The notes: a model not told the origin generated them from the letters alone. A stretch of 64,000 bases of DNA from Cotesia glomerata (GCF_020080835.1 NC_058162.1:16642640-16706639), one strand, 5' to 3'. Positions 48,101 through 59,520 are shown, numbered from the stretch's first letter. Translations and numbers: made by a program.

Positions 48101-51100
48101 AGATCTTACCAGATCTTTCTAGAAATTACTAGACCATTCTAGAATTTTCTAGAACATTCTCGACTGATTCGAACATTGATGTACATATTAAAACTTTATA
48201 GATCATTACGAAAATTTCTAGAACAATCTAGACCATTTTAGACCAATGATAGTCTAACATTTTTAAAGTTAACATCTTTCAACCCCCGTATCTTTTACAC
48301 CTTTATAATTATCAATTTGCAACCACCATAGTGTACGATGGGAACCTTGTACCTATTGCTACATACAAACACTATTCGTCTGCGATGTGTAGTTTTGGCT
48401 GCAAAATGAAATATCGGGACACACAGCTCCAATTTTATATATATATATATTAGCCGTGAACACCCGCTTCGCTGGGTTATTTTTAATAGAACAATTATTT
48501 GTTAATATTTAAATTTTTTTATGATGTTTTAAAAGTTTCTTAAACAATCTGACATATTTTCGACCGATACGAATATTGATATACATTTTGACGCTTTCTG
48601 ATTTATTCGGAGTTACTCTAGATCATTCTAGAATTTTCTAAATCACTCTCATTCAATCAGAATCTAAATGTAGATTTTAGAATTTTCCGACCATTCTAGA
48701 AATCTATAAGACATTCTTATTGGATTAAAATCTAAACGTAGGTTTTAGAACTTCCCAGATCATTTTAGAATTTTCTAGAACGTTCTCATTCAATCAGAGT
48801 CTAAAAGTAGATTTTAGAACTTCCTATTTCATTCTACAACTTCCTGTATCATTCTAGACATTCCAAGATTATTCTAGACGTTTCTGAATCATTATAGAAT
48901 TTTCTAGAACATAATCATTCGATCAGAATCGAATCATAGATTTGAGATCTTACCAGATTTTTCTAGATCATTCTAGACATTTCTGGATCATTCGAAAATT
49001 TTCTAAAACAATCTCATTCGATCAGAATCCAAACGTAGATTTTATAACTTTCCAGATCATTCTAGAAATTTCTAAATCTTTTTAGAATTTTCTAGAACAT
49101 TCTCATTTGATCAGAATCTAATCGTAGATTTTAGAACTTCCCAGATCATTTTAGAAATTTCTGGATCATTCTAGAAATTTTTAGATCATTCTAGAAATTT
49201 CTAGTTTATTCTAGAATTTTCTAGATCATTTTAGAATTTTCTAGAACGTTCTCATTCGATCAGAGTCTGAACGTAGATTTTAGAACTTCCTATATCATTC
49301 TACAACTTCCTGTATCATTCTAGACTTTCCAAGATCATTTTAGACGTTTCTGAATCATTCTAGAATTTTCTAGAACATACTCATTCGATCAGAATATAAG
49401 CGTAGATTTTAGATCTTACCGATCATTCTAGAATTTCTTCATTTGATCAGAATCTAAACGTAGATTTTAGATCTTACCAGATCTTTCTAGATCATTCTAG
49501 AATTTTCCAGATCATTTTAGAATTTTCTAGAACATTCTCATTCGATCAGAATTTAAACGTAGATTTTAGAACTTCCCAGATCATTTTAGAAATTTATGGA
49601 TCATTCTAGAATTTTCTAGAACATTCTCAGTTGATTAGAATCAAAACGTAGATCTTAAACTCCCCATATCATTCTAGAACTTCCCAGATCATTCTACACA
49701 TTTCTGGTTCAATCGAGAATTTTCTAGATCATTCTAAAATTTTCTAGAACATTCTCGACCGATTCGAACATTGGTATACATATGAAAGCTTTCTAGACCA
49801 TTCCAGAAATTTCTAGAACAATCTAGACCATTTTAGACCAATGATAGTCTCACAGTTTTAAAGTTAACATCTTTTAACCCCCGTATCTTTTACACCCTTA
49901 TAATTATCAACTTGCAACTACCGTAGTGCACGATGGGAACCTTGTACCTATTGCCACATACAAACACTATTCGTCTGCGATGCGTAGTTTTTGCTGCAAA
50001 GTGAAATATCGGGATACACACCTCCAATTTTATATATATGAAGATAAATAAATAAATTTTATCTAGCGTGAAATTCGAATCTATTTATTACCGCTTTAAA
50101 AACTTATCACAATAAATTAACTATGATTAAAAAACATATTAAACTTTTAAAAAACACAAATTCAGATTAATGACTTATTAATTATACTAAATTTAATAGA
50201 TTGCTACAAAATTGCCCGTTTCAAAAAGTATATTTATTATGAAGATCGAATGCGAAAAAAATAATAACTGAAAAATGGCCTTTATGTCACATAAAAAATG
50301 ACTAATTTTCAAATTTAAGGACCTTAACCAGGGCTTGAAAAAACTTTGGAGTCAAATCGATCCTTTGTGATCTATTAAAGTTTAAAAAGTCAAAATGAAA
50401 TTAGAGAATTATAATTTAAGCTGAAATATTTATTTAACCCTTCAGACCCTCGCTATGAGAATTTTTCTCACGCAACAACATTCAACTTATAGGATGTCGC
50501 TGCAGTGCAAGTGAGACACTAAAAAGAACGTGGGTACTAAAGGGTTAATATTTTCTCTTTAACCCTTCAGCACTCTCGTAAAACGATTCACTATCATTAC
50601 TCGCGCGATGAGAAAAACTCTCACGCCTTTTGCGCATGTGCGCGCATGCGCACGTATGCTTATAGCCTCTTCAATTTAAAAAGTTTCAAACAAGATAAAT
50701 TTCTTTAATTAAAAAAAAAATTGACTTATTTAAAAATAATATTTGATTTCATTTTATTTGCGTTAAATTACTTTTTCATAAACAATACGAATTAATATTT
50801 AAACTTAAAAATAATTAAATGAACTGAACTGAAAATCTTAAAGTTAGTAAAACTTAAACTTATTAACACATTTGAATAGTATTGCAGTGTTAGTACATTT
50901 TTAAATTAACAAAATTATAATTTTGGATAACAACACAAGTATTATTAAGATCAATCTTTGATTTATACTATCATCTTAACATTAACAGGCGAGACCATCT
51001 TTTTCTCGCTTTGCTCTCACGGAGTTCAACGGAACTATCTCTGTCGCACTCCCAACAGCAGAGCAATTGCAGTTTCGATTGGTTTCACGAAACGAATGAA

Positions 51101-52271
51101 ATTTTTGAAAAAAACGCTTTGTGGTGAAATAGTTTATTAAATTATCTATTATCTCTAAAAACGTTTTTTCAAAATTTCCATTCGTTTCGCTAAGCCGATT
51201 GAAACTGCAATCACTGGTCTTGGCTGTTAAAATAATTAGAGAATATTTTTTCCATAAAATTTTCAAATCATCAACCATCAATACATTTTTTAAAAATTAT
51301 ATATGATTCATTGGTCAATTTATATTTATTAATATATTTTATTAATATATTTAACGTAAACTAAAGACGACTAGGTTGAGGTTAACTCCGTACCACTTGC
51401 TTGTTACACTCCACACACACATCCCCAACACAAACGCACTCTTTACGGAAATCTCCGAACTGTACCGATCAGACCCGACTTCTTAAATTCTGACCCCCTA
51501 CTTTACTCTTGCGATGAGAAAATATCTCACAGAGTTAATAAAATGTATCTTATTTTTTTATGGCTTGGAACTATTAAAATAATAATATCGCAATCTGAAA
51601 TAATAGTAATTTTTTGACAGATAGAAAAAAAATCACATAGTCATTCCATTTGAAATTTAAAAGAAAATTTGAATTATTGATGAGCGTGAGAGAAAATCTC
51701 ATAGCGAGAGTGCTGAAGGGTTAAAACTTGTTATTTTTTTTTTAACATTTCACGAATAAACATACTGAAAATTTTAGAGTGGCATTTTCTTGCAAATAAA
51801 AAAATCCTTCAACTATCCAATAAATCTCTTTAAATAAAATTATTAATGCAAAAATAAATATTAGTTATTGTTTCAATAGCATTTATTGAATGATAATATT
51901 TTTTCAGGCATTTATTAACGTTAAGTTTTAAATCCGCCGGGAAATTATTGCACGCACGAATCGAGCACAGTGGTGGGATGTTTTCGCTCTGTAACCAAGG
52001 CGAAAGTGGTAGATTTTCCTCGATACCAGCTCTTGTCGATCATTCAATGAGTTTCAGTAAATATTCGGTATTTTGTTATTCACGACCTAGGCATCCAGGT
52101 CATCCGGCATTTCCTGTTCGACTCACGAAACCTGTCAGCCGTTTCACACAAATCCGAAGTTTACAATATTTATGCCGTTTTGTTATTCGACAAAATACTA
52201 GACGGGATAATATTCATAAACTTCCTTTACCAGAAGTCATCAAAAGATATGTTGAAGAAGATTATTATTAA
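45121..52271 (+). CDS. SOCS6/7-type suppressor of cytokine signalling
   Basis: Exons 45121-45204, 45273-45757 and 51908-52271 with matching phases give 310 residues. The N-terminus is basic, then comes a long acidic/Asn-rich linker without known domains. The SH2 domain starts near residue 158 (GWYWGPMS), with the phosphotyrosine-binding Arg in FLIRDSSDD (181-189). The SH2 continues in exon 3 (LHARIEHSGG, FCYSRPRHPG, FPVRLTKPVSRF) and is followed by the SOCS box (SLQYLCRFVIR to YVEEDYY, about 265-310), which recruits elongin B/C and cullin-5. The pattern is closest to vertebrate SOCS6/7 and Drosophila Socs16D (family assignment from memory). Intron 2 (45758-51907) splits the SH2 domain and is filled with transposons. 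An upstream coding exon cannot be excluded, since the frame is open before the ATG. Confidence 0.88.
45758..46804. other. First part of SOCS intron 2
   Basis: AT-rich, with no gene or clear element. A short open stretch at 46546-46746 looks like chance. Confidence 0.4.
46805..48450 (-). mobile_element. Helitron-like element with HSE-type minisatellite (copy 1)
   Basis: On the minus strand the 3' end is a hairpin, ACCCAGCGAAGCGGGT, 8-11 bp before the end GGCTA, resembling a Helitron or Helentron terminus. The opposite end is an AT-rich start, then CCCGATATTTCAT. The centre (about 46980-48240) is a diverged minisatellite built from ATTCTAGAATTTTCTAGAAC, CATTCTCATTCGATCAGAAT and CTAAACGTAGATTTTAGAAC. 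No protein is encoded. A second copy follows directly. Helitron assignment is by terminal appearance only. Confidence 0.6.
47921..48028. mobile_element. 108-bp TTAA MITE inside the minisatellite
   Basis: Ends CCCGTCAGCACTCACG and, in reverse, CCCGTCAGAACTCACG, flanked by TTAA (47917-47920, 48029-48032). It is closely similar to 50438-50544. The insertion separates two ordinary minisatellite units, so it is younger than the array. Confidence 0.85.
48451..50039 (-). mobile_element. Helitron-like element with HSE-type minisatellite (copy 2)
   Basis: Head-to-tail repeat of the preceding element: the same minus-strand 3' hairpin (ACCCAGCGAAGCGGGT, here ending GGCTAA, a CTAA end), the same terminal block with TGGGAACCTTGTACCTATTG, and the same internal minisatellite with a different number and order of units. 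Confidence 0.6.
50438..50544. mobile_element. 107-bp TTAA MITE
   Basis: Ends CCCTTCAGACCCTCGC and GGGTACTAAAGGG, with TTAA at 50434-50437 and 50545-50548. It shares the interior TTATAG..GCTG(C/T)AGTGCAAGTGAGACA with 47921-48028. Confidence 0.8.
50563..51720. mobile_element. TTAA MITE, 1158 bp, long copy
   Basis: Ends CCCTTCAGCACTCTCG and CGAGAGTGCTGAAGGG, with TTAA outside (50559-50562, 51721-51724). The centre includes an inverted pair around 51000-51230 (TTGCAGTTTCGATTGGTTTC and GATTGAAACTGCAA). The copy at 22759-23240 is an internally deleted relative. No transposase frame is present. Confidence 0.85.
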
Positions 52272-52560
52272 AAAAATTTATTAATTATAAAATAATTCAT
52301 TATATACTTATGTAATAAACATAAAAGTTGATCATTTACAGAAAATTGGAGATGAAAAAAAAATTTTTTTAAGAAAACCGATTCGTATATATGTATTTAT
52401 TTCTTTTTAATGTCACCAGCAATTACTTACAGTAAAAAGTTAATAAGATATATATTTTTTTACGATTTTATCTGATGATAGCTATTCATTAATTGCCTTT
52501 AATTAAACCTTATTTCTTCTACTGACAAAATTTTGCATCTTCGAGCGTATTGCGAACGCA

Positions 52561-52592
<32 letters not shown>

Positions 52593-53711
52593 TGAAGAGT
52601 TCAGTAATTCAAAGCCAACTTTCCCGATCCAAATTGATGGTACCTAGACTAATTTAATTTTCATTAAATGTTGGCTTTGAATTACTGAACTCTTCAATTA
52701 GTGAAATCACCAATCTTCGGAAATAATAATAATAATTATTATTATTATTATATTACGAAAATTTTTTTTGTTTATAGTTTGAACTACAGTTAAATGTCCG
52801 ACAAATAAAATCGATTTAAAATTTAAAGTTATAAAAAGTTTTATTTTTAATATCTCTTATTATACAAAAGGATTAAAAATGATTTTACATCTAAAACGCC
52901 CATGAGAGATAGTACTGAAAAGGATTTTGAGGATTAGAAAGTATTCGAAATGATTAAAAATCAAATTCTTTTTAATCCTTTTGTTTAATAAAGAATGTTT
53001 ATGAAACATCAGTTTTTCTTTTAAAGACTGGCGAGTCAAATATTTTTTGGTCATTTATGCATGGTTTTGAGCTGTACTGCCTACTAAGTATAAGTCTTTT
53101 TGACATATTAATTTCTAATTTTGTACCTGAAAGATCTTCTTCTCTCTTTTGACTTGGAATATATCTTAGTAGTAGTATAGTTAATAAATCAAATGTAATC
53201 ATAAATCAAATGTAACCATATCATTAGATATGGTATTAATAATAAAATATTTTCTTAGATGTACATTTAACTGTAAAAACATGTTGTCAAGTGCATACTT
53301 TGGTGATACTGTAAAAATTAAGATATAGTATTAACAATAGAGTAACTCAAATACATTTAAGAAACAAATAATCGTGGAAGAATTTCTTAACGTAAATTTA
53401 TTCGTATTGTTTAAATTAAAATAAAATGTTTATCGATAAATGTTTTGTTATCTAATCCCAACAGTAAAAAAATGTTTCTCGAAACGATAATTAAATGAAA
53501 TAAAGTGATGGATTTTTTAGAATGGAAAATTAAATAAATTTTCCTTTATCCATTGAATATTAAAAATCCAACGCTAATAGTAAATATATTAATAATAATA
53601 TTAATTTTTTATGAAAATAAAAAGTTTTCAGGTACGATTTTTTTGATTGTGTATTTTAATAACTACGAATATCACAATATTACAGTAAGTTATATTTTAT
53701 CATAGATCTTC
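52272..53711. other. Intergenic between SOCS and COQ9 3' ends
   Basis: Apart from the hairpin at 52590-52699 and the AAT runs beside it, no feature recognised. Short minus-strand open stretches near 52860-53202 have no domain. Confidence 0.4.
52590..52699. other. Perfect 30-bp stem hairpin with 50-nt loop
   Basis: 52590-52619 (AATTGAAGAGTTCAGTAATT plus ten) is the exact reverse complement of 52670-52699. AAT/ATT microsatellites stand on both sides (52563-52590, 52723-52751). It could be a small MITE, a recent inverted duplication, or a hairpin-RNA precursor; the sequence alone does not decide. Confidence 0.85.
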
Positions 53712-55622
53712 TCACCTATTCCAATTCAATCCAAGTATATTTCGTGCCTGAAAAAAAAAATTTCTTCATTTATTCTCTGTTCAAATACTTAATGGTTGTT
53801 AGTTCACATTAATTAAGAGTTAAAATTTTGGAGAGGTTGTATTCAACAAAAGTAGTTCTATGGAGATTAATAAAAATTATTTAAAGCTTTATATAATTCC
53901 GTTGCAAGTTATGCATCTATATTTTCTGGGAAATTTTTTTGCGAAAGCCTTTTACATTCAGCGTAATTGAGAAATAACTTTATAAAAAACTTAAAACTGA
54001 AAACTTGTAAAAGCGCTTTGCTTTTACATTATTTCATACACCCACTTTTCTTTCGGGCAGTCTTCTAAAAATTTATAAATAATTAAATAAATTTATTTTT
54101 CTACTAATGTAAATGTCAAAAAATATATTAAATAAATAAATAAATACCGTTACGAAAACAGCAGTTGTTGCTTCAGTGGCGCGATTAATAACTCGATCAG
54201 GTGGTGGCAAATCAGAAGCTACATTTAATAAACTGTAAATTTGATAAGCATCTTGTATTCGTCGTTCTAAAAACTCCCATGTTCGTTGATTATTTTCACT
54301 GCTATCTTGAAGTAAAAAGAGCTCTGTTGTTTTATAGATTCCAGCAAGAACAATCCTCCTAGTGTACCAATTGAACTAAGCAAATAACACCAAAATAATA
54401 AACTTAGAACAATTTTTAACGTTCAAATAAATTGTTGTAAAATAAACGATAAAAATATTCCGAAAGAAAATTAAAAAATTACATCAGTTATATTGAAAAA
54501 AAAAAAAAATTATAAATAATTATAGTGATTAAAAAAGCTTAAAAACCGTACTAAATAATCGGTAACTTCGTTTAAAAAATACTCCCATTTTGCAACTAAT
54601 GCAAAATGCGTAAAACATCAGTTTCACAACCAAAACATAAACTTTTTTAATACAGTCGTTTTTTCAAAATTAGTCAGAATTGCCTCCTGGATGAAAAATC
54701 AATCTTTAAAAATGGTAACCAATCTAATAATTTCCTGAATTTTTGAAAATTCACTACTTTCATAGCAGCGAGTTAAATAATAAATAATGATAAATCTATA
54801 GATAAATAATTTTATAGATTGATAAAAATTTAATCCAATCAAAGTCTATTTAATCAGCTGCAGAATAAATTTATAACTTTTTTTGGAAAATTTAATACAA
54901 AATAAGTGTTTTAGTTGACCTCGTTGAGTTTCAATGATTTTTTTTGCAAACATATATTCATTTAAAGCTTACTTAATTAAATGATTAAAATTGAGTTAAA
55001 CTTACATCAACGGATCTATCACCCGCATAGTAACATATATCATCAATCAAAGTGAGAATATTAGCTAATGCATTAGGAACATTGGGTGGAAGTGTCATTA
55101 AAGTAATTGCTTGAGGCCAGGTTGATTTATATGGAATCATCATTTTCAGGCGTTTCTCCAAAGCTTCTTTTACAAAAACTTCTGGTGGTTTTTTTTTTTT
55201 AGCAGGATTCTCTTCGATCGCCAATGCTTCGGATTTTAGAATTTTATTCAACTCTGCATTACAATTCGCGTAAAAGTATTGAATTAATTCTATTCCACCT
55301 TTCGGAAACATCCCATGAGCTACTCCAGGATACCCTAGAGCTTCCGCCCCTAAATCAAACAATTAATCTAGTCTTATTTTTTTCATTGTAATCATTAAAG
55401 ATTAATTAATTTTTATTGATTGAGGAAATTTACCAGCACTAATCGTTTGTCGACTCCACCCAAATTCATTGACAAATGGCAACGATGCGGATAAAATTTT
55501 TATTTTTATATTCTTCTCATACTCTTCTTCACTTTCAAATTTAAATCCATCTTTTTTTGATCCTTCAACGATCGGTAAATGAGATGCTAACAATAATCTT
55601 GAAGTCCATAAACTCCGGGTAC
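53712..55622 (-). CDS. COQ9: COQ9, ubiquinone biosynthesis protein (first exon missing)
   Basis: Minus-strand exons 55622-55434, 55349-55006, 54375-54148 and 53747-53712 have matching phases and give about 265 residues. COQ9 is a lipid-binding protein with a TetR-like fold that works with the hydroxylase COQ7 in mitochondrial coenzyme Q synthesis. Family motifs are EEYEKNIKIKILSASLPFV, GWSRQTIS, ALGYPGVAHGMF, YANCNAEL, KRLKMMIPYKSTWPQA, DDICYYAGDRSVD, FNWYTRR, TTELFLLQDSS, TWEFLERR and the C-terminal end NILGLNWNR. Exon 55622 starts in phase with one base owed, so at least one upstream exon with the start codon and targeting peptide exists; I could not identify it between 55640 and 56400. The donor of the third listed exon is chosen at 54148 because it keeps the family end TAVFVTARN. 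Confidence 0.88.
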
Positions 55623-56406
55623 CTGAAAATATTTATTGTTGAAATTAATTTAATTTTACAAATAGAATATTTCTTCGTTGAATTTAAGTTTTCTAAAGTT
55701 GACTTGAAAATTGTTGTAATTTTCTGTGAAGAACTAAACGAAAAGGAATCCACAAGAAAAATAATTTTTTAAATATTGATAAATAAATACTAAATTAATT
55801 TGGGAACAGTGCCAAGAACCTATAGAAGAAACCACTAAAGACTATAAAAAAATTAAAATTTTCCAAAAATATAAAAAAAATGTATTTTCTATGCTGTGCT
55901 CCTAAATTACAAATGAGGAGCTGAATTGAATAGCGAAATAATAGAGATTATTTATGGATTATATTATCGTTGTGTTGGATATTATTATCGTTGTTATAAT
56001 TTTTTATAGAAATTATATGAATGTTTTCGACTAATATGTGGGTTAATACTATGTTTATTTGTTAATAAATGTGACATACCGTTGAAGCTGTAAAGGTGTT
56101 TTGATATTTTATTTACTTAAGTGATGCTTATAATTTTAGAATGATTTTTTAATAATATACTATTGTAATTATTTCAGAGAGATTTTATTTGCACACAAAC
56201 ACACATTCAAACATCAGATTCACATCGTAGGAATAGTCAGAATAGCTTCCTAGGCACTCAAAAACGTGCGGATGATATGAGAACTTTCCGATTTTGTCTA
56301 TGATTTCCTTGAAAATCTTGTAAAGATATATATAAGTAATTAGCAAATATTATAATTATAATGAAAGTGACAATTGAAAAAAAAAAAAGTTTTATTAACA
56401 TTGATA
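55623..56406. other. COQ9 upstream / GLMN downstream region
   Basis: The missing COQ9 first exon should lie here or beyond. The segment 56190-56300 (CACACAAACACACATTCAAA, then AATAGTCAGAATAGCTTCCT) resembles the repeat block near 60390-60490. Confidence 0.4.
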
Positions 56407-58182
56407 TCATTTACATGAATTTGGGAAGATTTTTATACATTCATTAATTCGAGTTAAAATGCATTCAATTATATCAAGAGTATTCAAAGCACAGCGACAA
56501 AATTTGATTGTTTCTTCCACAGGCATCTTCGGTAAATTTTCACCTCCTACCATCACATTAATATCGGTTAGTATCTCATCCTTTTGATTTCCAAGCATTT
56601 TTTTTTCATTTTCAAGGTCACGAATTTTCATTTCCCAATGAGCGCGTGAAAGTTCAATTCCTTTTCTCAATGGTTCTAGGTAATTAATTTCTATACTTTT
56701 TAATACCGTCCATATGTTCGTAATATTATTTTTATCCCTCAAAATTAAAAATCTTAATAAATTCAAGGTGGTTATTATTTCATCAGAAATTTCTACTAAA
56801 TCAGATTTACTTTCATTTGGAAGTTTACAAATGCGTAGTAAAATTGCTGCTAATTTATCACCAATAAAGTATTCACATGGTAATTTTGTATCCAACGATG
56901 TAATTATTAATTCTTTTAAAATACTTATTATTAAAGAACGTAAACCAGAATTCTTGCTTGTTTCATATAAATGAATTATCAATAAATATCGTCTTTTCAT
57001 GGAAAAAAGTTTAATGTATTGACGAAAAATATTTAAAGCCATTTTTCGTTCAGGCACCGAGTCACAGAAAATCATTATTTGTGACAAACTCGAAAGTAAA
57101 TCATGATGTATTGTCAATTCTGTAGATTTGTACGAGATAGATTCAATATCAATCTTTTTTAAAGTATTATCAATAAGCTTTAATCCTTTTGATACTAAAA
57201 TATATTCTGGTTGTATCAATAAACAATTACCAAGATAGAACAGTATATTCATCAGATAATGTGGATGATAAACTTTCGGAATCAAATAGTTAAGTTTCTC
57301 TGAAGTCATAAGTATGAAATAAAAATTTGCGTATGCTAAATCATTTATCTCAACTTGGAACAATTGATTTTCAAGACTTTGAATATTATCCAAATCTATT
57401 TTTCGTTCTTCAATATTTTTTGTTATTTGTTCATTGTTACGCTCTTCGATAAATTTTAAGAATTTCAATAAGTCACCAGTTAGTCGACTCATCTGAATAA
57501 TTGACGATTCAAACATACAATATGTTTCACCTTTATTAATATTTAAATTAGAAAAAGATTTTCCAAAGAGACTCAGATACAAGTTAAGCAGTTGCATTGA
57601 TAGTTTTATGTGATTTGACTTTAAACTGATGACTCTATTGATAACATGTTCTGAAAAAGATAAAATTGATTGATATGTTGAAGTGAGTCTTTCGCTTACT
57701 GGATCTTTATCCTCCTTGAATCCATCGTCATTGGTTTCCTCTAATTTAACATTATCCGGTGATGGCAAATTCTCACAGTACGCCACGATTGTACTGATAA
57801 CCCATTCAATTACTTTATCAAGATTAGCTTTATCCAGAGATTTTGCCAATGGCTTTAACAAACCACGAAATCTAATGTCATTTTCAAGATCTTCAACTTG
57901 TTCTAAAAATAACAAAACTGTTTCATTAGCATTGCAATTGTCGGCGACTATTTCCAGAATTTTTTCACAGGTGTTAAACACATCACGATTATTCAAATAA
58001 TTATCTTCATTTAAAAGCTCGACAACAGCAGGAACTAATTTCCAAGAACATTGATCCAAAACCTCACTTTTACTGATTTCAAGTAAATGTCCAATTGCTT
58101 CTTGGCATTTTTTTTTATTTAAAAATTTCCTTATCTGTTTGACAGAGTTATTAACAACTGAATTTTCATCATTTTCATCCAT
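56407..58182 (-). CDS. GLMN: Glomulin
   Basis: Single open frame of 591 residues with no intron, close to the human length (about 594). Glomulin is a helical-repeat protein that binds the RING protein RBX1 and restrains cullin-RING ubiquitin ligases. Family blocks line up along the protein: WKLVPAVVELL near the N-terminus, ILVSKGLKLIDNTLKKI in the middle, and in the RBX1-binding C-terminal part TTLNLLRFLILRDKNN, LEPLRKGIELSRAHWEMKI, GGENLPKMP and LNTLDIIECILTRI. The start Met has no further in-frame ATG directly upstream. Lack of introns is notable beside intron-rich neighbours. The promoter faces 58183 onward. Confidence 0.9.
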   Translation of the reverse strand: MDENDENSVVNNSVKQIRKFLNKKKCQEAIGHLLEISKSEVLDQCSWKLVPAVVELLNEDNYLNNRDVFNTCEKILEIVADNCNANETVLLFLEQVEDLENDIRFRGLLKPLAKSLDKANLDKVIEWVISTIVAYCENLPSPDNVKLEETNDDGFKEDKDPVSERLTSTYQSILSFSEHVINRVISLKSNHIKLSMQLLNLYLSLFGKSFSNLNINKGETYCMFESSIIQMSRLTGDLLKFLKFIEERNNEQITKNIEERKIDLDNIQSLENQLFQVEINDLAYANFYFILMTSEKLNYLIPKVYHPHYLMNILFYLGNCLLIQPEYILVSKGLKLIDNTLKKIDIESISYKSTELTIHHDLLSSLSQIMIFCDSVPERKMALNIFRQYIKLFSMKRRYLLIIHLYETSKNSGLRSLIISILKELIITSLDTKLPCEYFIGDKLAAILLRICKLPNESKSDLVEISDEIITTLNLLRFLILRDKNNITNIWTVLKSIEINYLEPLRKGIELSRAHWEMKIRDLENEKKMLGNQKDEILTDINVMVGGENLPKMPVEETIKFCRCALNTLDIIECILTRINECIKIFPNSCK

Positions 58183-58980
58183 TTTTTTGTGATTAATATT
58201 TATCTAATACCTGTAATCTTAATAGAATTAGAGGAATTATTAATCAAACATTAAATCATATGTACTATTATCAAAGAGGCGACTAATGCCAATAAATTTT
58301 AAAGTTGCACATGATGTTGAAAGAGTAATTTGGAAAATACAAAATTACATGCAAAAAGCCAATATATAATTATTAAAGTTAAAATATCAACGTAGAAATA
58401 TAATTATACAATTAAACATAAATTATTAAGCTCACCATTAACTGATAAACAATTTTTTAGTACAACGAAAGTAAATGTAGCCATGTCTGTTTATATGTCC
58501 ACTTAACACTCATTATCTCATTTCTCATTTCTCGGATTGAAAGGTTTGAGTTTTACACTATCACCGCCACTATAGAGAGGGCGCCAAAACCCCATCCCAA
58601 AGCACGATCCTCTAAATTAAAATAGATGAAATAATCCTCTAAACTAAAATAGATGAAATAAAAATAAGTGTGAAGTTAACTTAGTATCGAATTATCGCAA
58701 AAATGTGGTCCCCGATTCCTTATTGGTTGAAAAATTAAGGTACGCAATTTAAATTCCTAGTATCTATTAAGGGACAAATCATTTTGGGTGCCAGAGACGT
58801 CTTGCAGTGGAAGAGAGAACGAAAAACGATATGTACAATACAAAAATAAAAAAGAGAGAAAAGTAAATTTACCGTAAAATAACTGTCAGAATAAATTAAA
58901 TGTAAAATTGAATAGCTTTCGAATCACTCACCAAATCGTTCAAAAAAAAGTTTGAAATATTTATGATCCACCAAATATTA
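58183..58980. other. GLMN promoter side and intergenic
   Basis: No gene recognised. AGAGAGGGCGCCAAAACC at 58573-58590 resembles the GC-rich core of CTCF-type insulator sites, but a single by-eye match is weak. A duplicated segment (AAAATAGATGAAATAA at 58618 and 58645) is also present. Confidence 0.35.
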
Positions 58981-59421
58981 ATGACCCTGAAGTTAGCGGA
59001 CAGCAGACAAAATAAAATTTCAGATAGGGATATCTACAAGCGAAATTAAGTTTTTCAAGTTTACCAAATTATAAATTGTTTGTCGTTGACTTACCTACAG
59101 GTGACAATAAACGAAATTTTTTTTTTACGTAAAAAAATTAGTACTAATAAAAAATTTTTTAAATTAAAAATTAAATTTTGGGAAACTCTCACCGTGTTTC
59201 CTATCAGTTCATGAATATGAAATTATCAAATTTAGTTTATTTTTGGATTCTAAAAAGATGATTTCAGTTAGTTTTTTAAATTTTGGCTTAGGACATTCTG
59301 GGACGTATATCTGCGAGTAAAATGATTATTATTAAAAAAAAAAAAAATTAGGAAAACGGTTGACCCTAAAGGCCATCCCTGCAACTTCCCGCTAATTCCG
59401 TTAATACCTGGCCGCTTTTTT

Positions 59422-59520
59422 GAGCTCTTCGAGCTCAAAAGTACAATCTGTGTGTTGTTTTAAGCTCTCCGAGCTCAAAAAGATACCTTTTCTATGCTTT
59501 TGAGCTCTTTGAGCTCAAAA
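59422..59520. repeat. Three GAGCTC palindromes in tandem
   Basis: TGAGCTCTTCGAGCTCAAAA, AAGCTCTCCGAGCTCAAAA and TGAGCTCTTTGAGCTCAAAA recur about every 40 bp, each able to form a short hairpin. They lie inside the 3.8-kb element. Confidence 0.8.

Noticed and set aside
54985..55362. Independent 125-residue gene
   Set aside because: It is the second listed exon of COQ9 read through both splice sites.
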